Source of the DNA: Nostoc sp. FACHB-280
GTDB taxonomy: Bacteria > Cyanobacteriota > Cyanobacteriia > Cyanobacteriales > Nostocaceae
Reading direction: 5' to 3'
Length of the DNA: 64,000 bases
Assembly (NCBI RefSeq): GCF_014697615.1
Contig: NZ_JACJSD010000009.1
Span: 62,001 to 126,000 of the forward strand
Both the position numbers and the translations under genes were made by a program. Within the stretch, counting starts at the first letter, position 1. Every line of letters begins with the position of its first letter. A model generated the notes under the pieces. That model was not told the DNA's origin. It was given only the letters and a program-made list of their open reading frames with translations, and ran no database searches. Shown here piece by piece: positions 9,366-17,579 of this stretch.

Positions 9366-10361
9366 ATGAAAGACTTAAAGTTTTTATCTATTTGCGGTTT
9401 AGTCACTTACAGTCTGATTATGCTTAATGAACCTATCTTTCTGAAAAGTTTAGGTTCTAGTCCCATCGCACCTACTGAAGTTAAACAAGTAGCCCAACAA
9501 GTTGAATTAGAAGGATTTAGTAAAGTTGAATCTGATTTTTGGGATAGTATCAAAGAAATTGATGGAAAATCTCAAGCCACAGCACAAGCTACAGAAGTTC
9601 CTATAAAACCTGAACCTCAGATTCAAAAAAAACCTGAAACTACTATTCCAACCCCATCAGTTACTAGTCCACCTATCAAGCAAGCAGAACCAGCAAAACG
9701 TTTCTTATTGCTGGGTGATTCGATTATGAGTTTTTTGGGAGTTGCATTTGAGAATGATGTTAAAAAATCCGATTACGGCTTGGAAAGTATTAAAGTTTTT
9801 TATAAAATTTCCACAGGCTTAAATCGTATCGATTTTTATGATTGGTACTCCCGCACACGCGAACTGATTCAACAAAATAACCCTGATGTGATGGTAGTGA
9901 TTTTTGGTGGTAATGATGACCAGAATATTTTAGATGCTAACAAAAAGTTGTATGCAGAGTTAACACCAGAGTGGGAAAAAGCTTATGAGGAACGTGTAGA
10001 AAGATATGCAAAATTACTCGATGAATATCCTGTCAAAAAAGTTTACTGGATAGGTCATCCAATATCTAATGTGTCTAGATATAATAAGTTCTTTCCAATT
10101 TTTAATCGGATTTATCAGAAGGTATCAGCAGTCCACCCTAAAATTGAATTTGTTGATTATTGGAATACCTTTGCTGTCAACGGTAAATTTTCACCTATAG
10201 CTGCTGACAGTACAGGGAGAAAAGCAAGAGTTAGGTATAACGATGGCTTACATCCAACTGAACATGGCGCTAAAATTATGATTGAAATTCTCAAAAAGAG
10301 AATGATAGATGAAGGTGTCTTAAAACCAAAACCAAAACCTGCAACTCCGCCGAAAAAATAA
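9366..10361 (+). CDS. SGNH/GDSL hydrolase-fold protein (DUF459-like), MBOAT partner
   Basis: I chose the ATG at 9366 (MKDLKFLS) rather than an upstream TTG at 9339. The N-terminus has one hydrophobic anchor, then a Pro/Lys/Gln-rich linker (about residues 60-110). The SGNH domain has LLGDSIM (block I, nucleophile Ser), IFGGNDDQN (block III, Asn) and DGLHPTEHG (block V, Asp and His), so the catalytic triad is intact. It is probably anchored in the membrane facing the periplasm and transfers the acyl group exported by the MBOAT protein onto the glycan. A lysine/proline-rich tail ends it. It could instead be an esterase removing acyl groups. Confidence 0.8.
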   Translation: MKDLKFLSICGLVTYSLIMLNEPIFLKSLGSSPIAPTEVKQVAQQVELEGFSKVESDFWDSIKEIDGKSQATAQATEVPIKPEPQIQKKPETTIPTPSVTSPPIKQAEPAKRFLLLGDSIMSFLGVAFENDVKKSDYGLESIKVFYKISTGLNRIDFYDWYSRTRELIQQNNPDVMVVIFGGNDDQNILDANKKLYAELTPEWEKAYEERVERYAKLLDEYPVKKVYWIGHPISNVSRYNKFFPIFNRIYQKVSAVHPKIEFVDYWNTFAVNGKFSPIAADSTGRKARVRYNDGLHPTEHGAKIMIEILKKRMIDEGVLKPKPKPATPPKK

Positions 10362-10460
10362 TTGATATGAATAAGAGACTTCAGGGAAACAAGGGAGATA
10401 GAGGTTTTTAAATTATTTAGGAATGCTATAGCTCTTTATAGTCTGCTGAGGTAAAAATTT

Positions 10461-10494
10461 ATCTGCGTCCATCCGCGTCCATCTGCGGTTAATT
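10461..10494. repeat. Dispersed ATCTGCGTCC-type repeat
   Basis: Three tandem 10-base units (ATCTGCGTCC, ATCCGCGTCC, ATCTGCGGTT) are followed by AATTA. Shorter or reversed copies lie at 6013-6033 and 46191-46226. It is intergenic, with no coding sense apparent. Confidence 0.5.
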
Positions 10495-10529
10495 ATTCCT
10501 AAAAATATCACCTCAAGTTAATTAGTCTT

Positions 10530-11453
10530 ATGATACTTAAAACCAAATCACATCGTCAGTTTTATCTCATTGCGGCTATTGTTACTCTCGCTATTATAAT
10601 TTTGAATAGTGGGCAAGTCTTTGCTAATCAGCTTGCACAGGTAAATCAACGCCAAGTTTATAATTTAGAACGCAACATTGTTTATGAAAAAGTAAATGAA
10701 ACTAAATTAACTCTTGATGTTTATAAAAATAAAAAATCTGGCTTACGTCCTACATTAATGGTAATTCATGGCGGAGGTTGGATTAAAGGTGAAAAAGAAG
10801 ATGAATTATTTTTTAAACCTTATTTTGATTGGGGATTTTCTGTAGTTAACATTGAATATAGATTAGCCAAGGTAGCATTAGCACCAGCCGCAGTGGAAGA
10901 TACTGTATGTGCTTTAAATTGGGTAGTTAATAACGCCTCAAAATATAACTTTGATACCAAGAAAATTGTCTTAACTGGCTTTTCCGCAGGTGGACATTTA
11001 TCATTAACTACGGGAATGATGCCTGATGTGACAAAATTTAATCAAAACTGCCCCGAAAGCAAACCAACCAAAGTTGCTGCTATAGTTAATTGGTCAGGAA
11101 TTACTGATGTCAATGATTTGTTAATTGGACGTAATCAAAAATATTTTGCTGTACAATGGTTTGGTAATCGCAATTCTCCGCGAGAAATAGAAATTGCAAA
11201 AAGCGTTTCTCCAATTAATTTTGTGCGTCCAAATCTTCCACCAATTCTAACGATACATGGTGAAAAAGATAATTTTGTGCCTTATAGTCATGCAGTGAGA
11301 CTACATCAAGCATTACGTCAAGCTGGAACTGTTAATCAATTATTTACTGTGAAAGGTGCAGAACATGGAGGTTTTAGTAAAGCGCAAAAAAGACAAATTT
11401 ATGCAACTATTAAAACGTTTTTGATTAAGCAAGGTGTGATTAGGAATAATTGA
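10530..11453 (+). CDS. Secreted alpha/beta hydrolase, acetyl-esterase type (BD-FAE-like)
   Basis: The 307-residue protein has an N-terminal hydrophobic signal segment (about 10-32). The oxyanion-hole motif HGGGW lies near residue 81, the nucleophile elbow GFSAGG near 152, an Asp in HGEKDNFVP, and the catalytic His in GAEHGGF near the C-terminus. This is a complete triad of the esterase/lipase family that removes acyl groups from polysaccharides or small esters. It follows the MBOAT/SGNH pair by 168 bases and may act on the same acylated glycan, but it could be independent. Confidence 0.82.
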   Translation: MILKTKSHRQFYLIAAIVTLAIIILNSGQVFANQLAQVNQRQVYNLERNIVYEKVNETKLTLDVYKNKKSGLRPTLMVIHGGGWIKGEKEDELFFKPYFDWGFSVVNIEYRLAKVALAPAAVEDTVCALNWVVNNASKYNFDTKKIVLTGFSAGGHLSLTTGMMPDVTKFNQNCPESKPTKVAAIVNWSGITDVNDLLIGRNQKYFAVQWFGNRNSPREIEIAKSVSPINFVRPNLPPILTIHGEKDNFVPYSHAVRLHQALRQAGTVNQLFTVKGAEHGGFSKAQKRQIYATIKTFLIKQGVIRNN

Positions 11454-11533
11454 TACAGCTTTCAAGGGGAGAGAGGTTAGGGGCTAGAGGCTAGTACAAC
11501 AAGGCAAAAGTAAAAAGTTGAGCAGAACGATAG

Positions 11534-11569
11534 CGAAACCCAACATAATCAAGACTTTGTTGGGTTTCG
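11534..11569. terminator. Bidirectional hairpin between convergent genes
   Basis: A 12-bp perfect stem (11534-11545 with 11558-11569) lies between the esterase gene and the convergent metal-ATPase gene. Upstream at about 11492-11518 is a short repeat (ACAACAAGGCAAAAGTAAAAAG) found inverted at about 46335-46372. Confidence 0.55.
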
Positions 11570-11605
11570 TTCCTCAAATTAATCTACGCTTTTTCAAACA
11601 TCCTC

Positions 11606-13519
11606 TTAAAATCTCCTTAGCAAGCGCAAACCATTAAGAGTAACCAAGACTGTTGAACCTTCATGGCCAATGACACCGATGGGTAGGTTAATATTCCCCA
11701 GAAAGTTAGCCAACATTAACAAAATAATGGATGTCAGTGCAAAGGCGATGTTTTGTTTAATAATAAATTGCGATCGCCTGCCGAGTTCCATTGCTACAAC
11801 TATTTTTTCGAGTCTGTCTGCAATTAAAACAATATCTGCCGTTTCCAAGGCGACATCGCTACCCGCACTACCCATTGCTATTCCTACAGATGCTTGGGCT
11901 AAAGCAGGTGCATCATTAATTCCATCTCCCACCATTGCTACAGTTTCGTACTGTTTCTGCAAGCTGCGGATAAGATTGAGTTTATCTTCTGGTAGGAGTT
12001 GGGCGTAAATTTGAGTGATACCTATGGTTTGAGCGACACTTTGGGCTGTACGCTGGTTATCGCCTGTCATCATGACAATTTCTTCTACTCCCAACTGACG
12101 CAGATGGCGAATGGTAGCAGCAGCTTCTGGTCTAATCATATCTGCAATCGCGATCGCGCCGATAACTTCCGCATTTTGGGCAACCCAAACTACAGTTCTA
12201 CCCTCAGATTCCCAACTATGCGCCAAATCTTGTAATTTATTGGGTAGCTGTGTGACATATTGCTGAATAAAAGCAGCATTGCCCAGGGTAATTTTTTGAT
12301 TGTCAAGCATTCCCAAAATCCCCTGTCCTGGTATTGCTTGCACATCAGTACCCCGTTGCCAATTTAAATCATTCGCTGCTTGGACAATGGCTTTGGCTAT
12401 GGGGTGTTCGGAAGATGCTTCTAAAGCGGCTGCTACTTTTAACACGTCTGCTTGAGTATATGCCTCAGTGGGCATTACCTGAGATACTTGCACTTGTCCT
12501 GTAGTTAAAGTACCAGTTTTATCAAAAGCGATCGCCCGGACTTTACCCATATTCTCTAACTGTGCGCCATTTTTGAATAAAATACCTTGTTTCGCGCCAT
12601 TGGCAATGCCTGATAATAATGCTGGCATAATTGCTGCCATCAAAGCACAAGGAGAAGCCACCACTAAAAAAGTCAAAGCGCGATAAATCGTCGTTTCCCA
12701 ATCCCAAGCCCAAATAAACGGCGGTAAAATTGCCAGCAATATGCCAGCCATCACAATTACCTTGGCATATCCCCGTTCAAATTTTTCGATAAACTCTTGG
12801 GAAGGTGGCGCAGTTTCTTGGGCTTCGGCGACTAACTTAATCACTCGTTGAATCAAATTACTCGCAGCAGGTTTGTGAACTTGCAACTTCAGCGCCCCAT
12901 AACCATTAAGTGTCCCCGCAAACACTTCCTCGCCGACTGTTTTTTCTACAGGTAAAGATTCCCCAGTAATCGCTGCTTGATTAATCGTGCTGTAACCAGA
13001 CAAAATTATCCCATCGGTGGGAATTAACTCTCCGGGTTTGACAATAATTTCATCCCCCACCTTTAATTGACTAATGGGTAGCATCTGTTCATCTCCCTGA
13101 TGCAAAACCCTGGCTGTATCTGGTGTCAAACTCATCAAACTGCGAATACTCCTTTCGGTGCGCCCCATTGCATAGCCTTCTAACGCGCCACTGATGGCAA
13201 AGATAAGAATTAAAATTGCGCCATCAATGATTAAGTGATATTCTCTACGCCATAAACCCAAACCAGCCGCACCAACAGCCGCCACAATCATCAGCAAATC
13301 TACATCTAGCTCTTTTTCTTTAATTAATGTAGTGATTCCCTCACGGGCGCTTTCGTAACCACCAATGATATAAGCAGCAGGTAACAACAGCATTGCCCAT
13401 CCCAACCAACCCAGATGTAAAGCGAACCATCCGAGAAATAACAACAGTCCACAAACCAAGGCTGCTAAGATATCGGCGTGTTCTTTTGTGAATTTGGTGA
13501 AATGCTGTGGGTAAACCAT
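11606..13519 (-). CDS. coaT: P1B-4-type metal-exporting ATPase (CoaT-like, Co/Zn/Fe)
   Basis: Numbering uses the ATG at 13519, giving 637 residues. Motifs: TGES (185-188, actuator), SPC in the metal-binding membrane helix (289-291), DKTGT (Asp333 is phosphorylated), SEHPIAKA, GDGINDAP, and HEGST in the last helix (His619). SPC together with HEGG/S-T marks subgroup P1B-4, exemplified by cyanobacterial CoaT, rather than the CPC copper or zinc/cadmium pumps. There is no N-terminal HMA domain. An upstream TTG (13597) and ATG (13564) are in frame. The ATG at 13564 lies inside the palindromic operator, and the predicted promoter would start transcription near 13542, so 13519 is the better start. 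The protein exports excess divalent metal across the inner membrane. Confidence 0.85.
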   Translation of the reverse strand: MVYPQHFTKFTKEHADILAALVCGLLLFLGWFALHLGWLGWAMLLLPAAYIIGGYESAREGITTLIKEKELDVDLLMIVAAVGAAGLGLWRREYHLIIDGAILILIFAISGALEGYAMGRTERSIRSLMSLTPDTARVLHQGDEQMLPISQLKVGDEIIVKPGELIPTDGIILSGYSTINQAAITGESLPVEKTVGEEVFAGTLNGYGALKLQVHKPAASNLIQRVIKLVAEAQETAPPSQEFIEKFERGYAKVIVMAGILLAILPPFIWAWDWETTIYRALTFLVVASPCALMAAIMPALLSGIANGAKQGILFKNGAQLENMGKVRAIAFDKTGTLTTGQVQVSQVMPTEAYTQADVLKVAAALEASSEHPIAKAIVQAANDLNWQRGTDVQAIPGQGILGMLDNQKITLGNAAFIQQYVTQLPNKLQDLAHSWESEGRTVVWVAQNAEVIGAIAIADMIRPEAAATIRHLRQLGVEEIVMMTGDNQRTAQSVAQTIGITQIYAQLLPEDKLNLIRSLQKQYETVAMVGDGINDAPALAQASVGIAMGSAGSDVALETADIVLIADRLEKIVVAMELGRRSQFIIKQNIAFALTSIILLMLANFLGNINLPIGVIGHEGSTVLVTLNGLRLLRRF

Positions 13520-13547
13520 GAGAGTGAATTCATTGACAACTGATCTC

Positions 13548-13579
13548 ACGTTAAACCTTGACATTAATGTTAAGGTCAA
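13548..13579 (-). promoter_or_regulatory. MerR-type operator/promoter of the metal ATPase gene
   Basis: A 22-bp near-perfect palindrome (13555-13576; half-sites ACCTTGACATT and ACCTTAACATT, 10 of 11 matching) lies between a -35 (TTGACC, 13579-13574) and a -10 (TTTAAC, 13555-13550, spacer 18; or TAACGT, 13553-13548, spacer 20). An over-long spacer spanned by an ACCTT...AAGGT dyad is the hallmark of MerR-family activator sites, as at CoaR-controlled coaT. No MerR-type gene is in the window. Confidence 0.7.
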
Positions 13580-13746
13580 GCAATTGTTTTTCCACAAGAC
13601 TTATGCACAAAGAATGGGTGTGAGGGTATAAGGGTGTGGGAGGATGGTGAAGAAATCTTTCCCCCCACACTCCCCACACTCCCCACACCCCTTCACCCTT
13701 CCTAAACCCTTGATTTTTAATTCCTATCTACCAGGAGGCATTGTAA

Positions 13747-14496
13747 ATGGCACGCTTGCATAACAAAACTGCTGTGATTACCGGGGGTACATCAGGTATT
13801 GGTTTTGAGACGGCAAAACAGTTTGTTGCGGAAGGTGCGCGAGTAATTATTACTGGGCAAGATGAACAACGTTTACACACCGCAGCCCAAGCACTCAATT
13901 CTCAGGTAATTCCAGTATTAGCAGATGTGCGATCGCTTTCTCAACTTGATAATTTAGCAGCAAGAGTCAAATCAGAATTTGGCAGTCTTGATATTTTATT
14001 CGCTAACGCTGGTATCGGATTTTTTGCCGCTTTAGAAGCAATAGACGAAACTTTGTATGACAATCAATTTGATGTCAACGTTAAAGGTGTGTTTTTCACT
14101 GTACAAAAGCTTTCTAGTTTACTAAACCCCGGCGCTAGTGTGATTTTAAATGCTTCATCTGTCAATGAAAAGGGTATGGCGATGGGCAGTATTTATTGTG
14201 CAACAAAAGCGGCTGTGCGTTCCTTGGCTCGCAATTTAGCGGCAGAATTAGGATCGCGCCAAATTAGGGTAAATGCTATTAGTCCTGGTTTAATACCTAC
14301 TGATTTTCAAACCAAAATGGGCTTATCACCAGAAGCACTGGAAAATTTTGGTAATTATATTAAGCAAACCGTACCTTTAGAACGCTTTGGTAAACCAGAA
14401 GAAATTGCGGCGGCGGTAGTGTTTTTGGCTAGTGATGAGTCTTCTTACATGACTGCGGCAGATTTAGTTGTTGATGGTGGCTATATGAACGTTTAG
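13747..14496 (+). CDS. Short-chain dehydrogenase/reductase (classical SDR)
   Basis: The 249-residue protein has the full classical SDR set: TGGTSGIG cofactor loop (12-19), NAG (87-89), catalytic Ser137/138, and Tyr150/Lys154 in YCATK. A strong ribosome-binding site (AGGAGG, 13734-13739) precedes the ATG. It is a soluble NAD(P)-dependent oxidoreductase with unknown substrate, similar to many annotated as 3-oxoacyl-ACP or glucose dehydrogenases. The gene stands alone, divergent from the metal ATPase. The 150 bases upstream contain GTGTGGGGA/CCCCACAC-rich dispersed repeat sequence. Confidence 0.85.
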   Translation: MARLHNKTAVITGGTSGIGFETAKQFVAEGARVIITGQDEQRLHTAAQALNSQVIPVLADVRSLSQLDNLAARVKSEFGSLDILFANAGIGFFAALEAIDETLYDNQFDVNVKGVFFTVQKLSSLLNPGASVILNASSVNEKGMAMGSIYCATKAAVRSLARNLAAELGSRQIRVNAISPGLIPTDFQTKMGLSPEALENFGNYIKQTVPLERFGKPEEIAAAVVFLASDESSYMTAADLVVDGGYMNV

Positions 14497-14785
14497 TAAT
14501 AATGTAGCAAAGCTCAAATAGTTGCAGTGCGATCGCGCTACCTGTCATCAGCAAAATTCGAGAAGGCCACTAAAATAAACAACACAGTTATGAGGCGTAA
14601 AGCCATCAGCAACTACAACCTAAAGCCACAACTCCCTATCACCTGATGAACTGGATTTAACCCGCGATCGCAAATACACCACATTAATATTTGTGTGTAC
14701 ACAGTAGCTTATACTTCTACCACATACACACAGGTCTTTGAAAATTGCCACGCCAGTAAAATAAATTAATAAATACAACTTGCTG

Positions 14786-14931
14786 CATTCACAATGTGAA
14801 GCGACACATTCACAATTTGACTTGATACATTCACAATGTGAGGCGACGCATTAACAATGTAAAACAACGCATTTAGAATGTGAAAGAACACATTCACATT
14901 GGACTTGCTACATTCACAATGTGAGACAACG
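14786..14931. repeat. Seven tandem 21-nt repeats with palindromic core
   Basis: Units start at 14786, 14807, 14828, 14849, 14870, 14891 and 14911. All are 21 nt except the sixth (20). Each begins CATTCACAATGTGA or a variant, followed by a variable seven bases. TCACAATGTGA is itself palindromic around the central base. The length is a multiple of seven, as in heptamer-based repeats of Nostocales. The 189-base open frame on the minus strand across it simply repeats HIVNVS-like heptapeptides and is not a credible gene. The rest of the 14497-15123 gap holds only the repeat below. Confidence 0.85.
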
Positions 14932-15038
14932 TTATAACATTGCTGATTAAACAACTAATAATATTTAGCTTAATTAGTTATAATGCCGGAAATCTTTGCA
15001 GAAACGTTAAAACCCTCTCCTCTGTTCCCGCTCACCGA

Positions 15039-15077
15039 GCGTTCGCGCAGCGTCTCCGACAGGAGAAGTCGAGGTGC
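15039..15077. repeat. Dispersed GCGTTCGCGCAGCGTCTCC-type repeat
   Basis: GCGTTCGCGCAGCGTCTCC is followed by GACAGGAGAAG, with GTCTCC/GGAGA able to pair. I recognise this as a common short intergenic palindrome of filamentous cyanobacteria. No coding function is seen. Confidence 0.5.
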
Positions 15078-15123
15078 TACTCTCTCTGCTCCTTTAATCA
15101 TAAGTCATTGACCGGACACAATA

Positions 15124-16269
15124 TTACTCCCCTTGCTGCTTAATAGCTCTCCGCGCTAACTTGACATAGGTTTTCACCGTTTCCGGGCGCATTTGTAAAT
15201 CATCTGCGATCGCCTGTAATGATTCTCCCATTTCTCGACGCGCTAAGATAGTTGCCCATGTAGAAGCAATTTTATCAGTGCGATCGCCCCCCTTACGTTT
15301 GCGTTGGGCAGTAAATAATTCCGTCAGTTCTTCAATTCGTTCTGCCAACATATTGGTTAACAACTGCGCCGTTGTAGCTGAGTTTTGTTCTACCCACTCC
15401 AAGCGTGTTTGTCCTAACCCAAAAGTAGTTTTATGTCCTGTACCGCAGTAAGGCGCAAGCCTCACCAAAGCATAAAATAACTGCGTAAATTCAGTATTTG
15501 CTAACCCCGCTTTACTCAAACCCAAAGAAATCGCCCCTGTAAACCCTGTAACAGAACCTTGTTTTCCGGCTGCAACTTTCATCGATTCCAAGCGGTGTTG
15601 ATGAATAATCACACTTTCATCAACCCATTTCAAAAAAGCCTCTGTTTCTACAGATATCCCAGAAAAATCATTCCATCGCCGCAAGTAGCTATGAAACAGA
15701 TTTTCGGGTACTGGTAGCGGGAAATGATGACCTTTGCGACGAAAACTGGTGGGTGAAACAAAACTCAGATTAACAACAGATTGATGATTTGAAGATTTGA
15801 GCAATTGTGCATAAGTCGTGGGTGGATGAGCAATATTAACCTGTTTAATTGCTAAAGGTGTCCCACTCAACTCCATAGTTGGAGGTAAAAAAGTCAACCA
15901 CTGCTTGAGAAACAATGCTACCTTTGGCGACAGTGCATTAATTTGCCAATGATAAACTTGATTAGCGACTAACTTCAGTTGCTTCCCACTCGGTAACAAT
16001 TGACCTTCTAGCGCCGAAATATTGAAAGGTTTTTCCGACTCGCCATCATGGAGATAAGCTGATAACTCAGGATCAACTTGTCGCACCTGATCCAGAAACC
16101 AGGCATGAAGCCCAATCGTATAGTGTGAGTAAAGCGAAGCAGAAACAGTTGCTTCCAAATCAAACACCAAACCCACTAATTCAGTCTCATCCGCCCATGT
16201 AGGAACTGAAGACGTAGACGCAGACTTGGCTTTTGGCTGACGCTTCGTGGTTGTAGCTGCTCGTGGCAT
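15124..16269 (-). CDS. cas6: CRISPR pre-crRNA endoribonuclease Cas6 with C-terminal HTH extension
   Basis: The 381-residue RAMP-fold protein has a central and C-terminal Cas6 domain with the FTGAISLGL strand, then PYCGTGHKTTFGLGQTRLEWV, the glycine-rich G-loop of Cas6. The last 80 residues (from about 300) form a basic linker (AQRKRKGGDRTDK) and a predicted helix-turn-helix (ESLQAIADDLQMRPETVKTYVKLARRAIK), an add-on seen in some cyanobacterial Cas6 proteins. It cuts CRISPR precursor RNA in the repeat. It lies 1.5 kb downstream of the type III-D operon on the same strand, separated by degenerate repeats and toxin-antitoxin genes. The catalytic His is not assigned. Confidence 0.82.
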   Translation of the reverse strand: MPRAATTTKRQPKAKSASTSSVPTWADETELVGLVFDLEATVSASLYSHYTIGLHAWFLDQVRQVDPELSAYLHDGESEKPFNISALEGQLLPSGKQLKLVANQVYHWQINALSPKVALFLKQWLTFLPPTMELSGTPLAIKQVNIAHPPTTYAQLLKSSNHQSVVNLSFVSPTSFRRKGHHFPLPVPENLFHSYLRRWNDFSGISVETEAFLKWVDESVIIHQHRLESMKVAAGKQGSVTGFTGAISLGLSKAGLANTEFTQLFYALVRLAPYCGTGHKTTFGLGQTRLEWVEQNSATTAQLLTNMLAERIEELTELFTAQRKRKGGDRTDKIASTWATILARREMGESLQAIADDLQMRPETVKTYVKLARRAIKQQGE

Positions 16270-16308
16270 TGCTATAGGATACTTAATTGATGTTCAATAT
16301 TCTAAGCA

Positions 16309-16342
16309 ATTCCATCCCCAAAAGGGGATAAATCTTATCATC
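16309..16342 (-). repeat. Degenerate CRISPR-repeat-like element
   Basis: Read on the minus strand it contains CCCC-TTTT-GGGGATGGAAT, a short GC stem followed by a tail resembling the GGGGATTGAAAC end of cyanobacterial type III repeats. It lies directly upstream of cas6. A single copy with no neighbouring repeat-spacer periodicity, so it is a remnant at best. Confidence 0.35.
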
Positions 16343-16350
16343 AATTAGCA

Positions 16351-16521
16351 TTAATCGAACTCAGTTAAGGTTATCTCTTCATTGGAGAAATGAGCCACTA
16401 TTTTTAATTTTCCACCCAAAGCTTTAATACAACGAGAGAGTGTAGATACTTGAATATCCTCCTGGGTTTCTAATTCAGAAATCGCAGACTCAAAAACACT
16501 GAGGTCTTTTTCTAAATTCAT
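16351..16521 (-). pseudogene. Truncated XRE/HigA-like antitoxin remnant
   Basis: From the ATG at 16521 the frame encodes 56 residues. The segment QVSTLSRCIKALGGKLKIVAHF is the C-terminal half of a HigA/XRE antitoxin DNA-binding domain. The N-terminal helix-turn-helix region is missing; in-frame sequence further upstream (16575-16522) derives from a CRISPR-repeat-like element and does not resemble protein. No toxin partner adjoins it. It might still be expressed as a small peptide. Confidence 0.55.
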
Positions 16522-16526
16522 TCTTT

Positions 16527-16629
16527 GATTAAGTCCCCTTGCGGGGAAGTGGTGAAAACAGAAGCAACTGTTCAATCACCATACTAGAGCTGTGTTTCAA
16601 TCCCCTTTCGGGGTAATTTGATAAATAAT
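16527..16629 (-). CRISPR. Possible remnant of a CRISPR array (two repeat-like units, one spacer-sized gap)
   Basis: Two elements with CCCCTT(T/G)CGGGG stems lie at 16527-16559 and 16594-16629, separated by 34 bases, the size of a spacer. On the minus strand the second ends GGGGATTGAAAC, a classic repeat 3' end; the first ends GGTGAAAAC only on the plus strand, so they are not clean copies. The interpretation is an eroded array next to the cas genes. The first unit also supplies upstream sequence to the antitoxin remnant. Confidence 0.35.
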
Positions 16630-16746
16630 TTTTTTATTAGAAACACTAATTTCTCTAGTTAGTTGATACATTAGTGGAATGTTGGGCAAAAGTCAAGCCA
16701 GTAGTAATCTAATCAGGAATAATGATATTTCTCTGAATTTATATCC

Positions 16747-17058
16747 TCATTCATCTATTTCATCTTCATCGTTCGCATCAATTCCTAGTTCCTCAAACAA
16801 TTCATTAATTGTTTGAGGCTTAATTACTTTTGCTTTAGCTTGCTCTAGTGCATCATATAAACGACTAGCATTAGCACGGGAACTAAGTAAATGTATAGTT
16901 TCTTTCATGCTACTTAATTCATCAGCTGCAATGAGAGCAACATTTTCACCGTCTTCTCTCTCGATGAGAACGATCTCTCTACTCTGAATAACATTATGGC
17001 AAAGTTCATCAAGTTGAGCTTGAGCTTCTTTGTAGGTGTAAACGATTTGGGTTGACAT
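16747..17058 (-). CDS. Type II antitoxin, Phd/YefM family
   Basis: The 103-residue protein has the Phd/YefM fold: an N-terminal ARQLDEL-like segment (YKEAQAQLDELCHNVIQSREIVLIERE) for DNA binding, an AALIAADELSSMKET-like core, then an acidic tail that would wrap the toxin. Such antitoxins neutralise a YoeB/RelE-type ribonuclease and repress their own promoter. The likely toxin lies upstream on the same strand, 167 bases away, so the gene order is opposite to the usual antitoxin-first arrangement. Confidence 0.8.
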   Translation of the reverse strand: MSTQIVYTYKEAQAQLDELCHNVIQSREIVLIEREDGENVALIAADELSSMKETIHLLSSRANASRLYDALEQAKAKVIKPQTINELFEELGIDANDEDEIDE

Positions 17059-17225
17059 GGTTCAAATTTCCTAATGATGTAATGCTCTCTTCTACAGTAA
17101 TCATAATCAAAAGACACTGTAGAACCACTAATCTTTTGAGAGCATCTCCCAGAGCAAAACTTTCATTCACTCTAGGAGAACAAAATATACACAAGGTTGT
17201 ACAGCTACACCATTAGCTTCTACCT

Positions 17226-17555
17226 TTATTTATCATCGTAATGAAATCGAGCCTGAAGAAAATCAATCTGTTCAGCACCCACAAGATATACCAGACGGTG
17301 CTTCTTATCTATTTCGCGTGACCAAACGTTCGAGCCTTGATATTTAAGAGGTTTTGGATTTCCCTTACCTTTAAATGGATCAAGTATGATAGCCTTTATT
17401 AGCTGACGGATACGATTCAATTTTTTGGGTGATACTTTTTCCCAATATTGGAGGTCTTCCTTAAACTGCGGATGGAAAACCGATGCGCGTAAATTATTTT
17501 CTAATTGGTCATTGTAGGGAGTAGAATGTTGACCATCTAAGGAGTATATCTTCAT
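17226..17555 (-). CDS. yoeB: Type II toxin, Txe/YoeB family mRNA interferase
   Basis: I chose the ATG at 17555 (MKIYSLDG), preceded by GAGAGG eight bases upstream. It yields 109 residues, against 148 for the longest frame, whose extra N-terminus is an 11-residue repeat. The core FHPQFKEDLQYWEKVSPKKLNRIRQLI, DPFKGKG..PLKY, WSREID and HRLVY...HYDDK matches YoeB, including the C-terminal His-Tyr. It cuts mRNA in the ribosome A site when released from antitoxin. The spacing to the antitoxin (167 bases) suggests separate or rearranged transcription. Confidence 0.82.
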   Translation of the reverse strand: MKIYSLDGQHSTPYNDQLENNLRASVFHPQFKEDLQYWEKVSPKKLNRIRQLIKAIILDPFKGKGNPKPLKYQGSNVWSREIDKKHRLVYLVGAEQIDFLQARFHYDDK

Positions 17556-17579
17556 GATTACCTCTCTGGTTTTCAAATA

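Noticed and set aside
13520-13597. N-terminal extension of the metal ATPase (TTG at 13597 or ATG at 13564)
   Set aside because: These lie in or upstream of the MerR-type operator and predicted promoter; the P1B-4 fold needs no such extension.
14766-14954. 62-residue open frame on the minus strand
   Set aside because: It is just the translation of the 21-nt repeats (HIVNVS heptapeptides); no ribosome-binding site or family resemblance.
16527-16629. Functional CRISPR array
   Set aside because: Only two dissimilar repeat-like units; no regular repeat-spacer series is present anywhere in the window.
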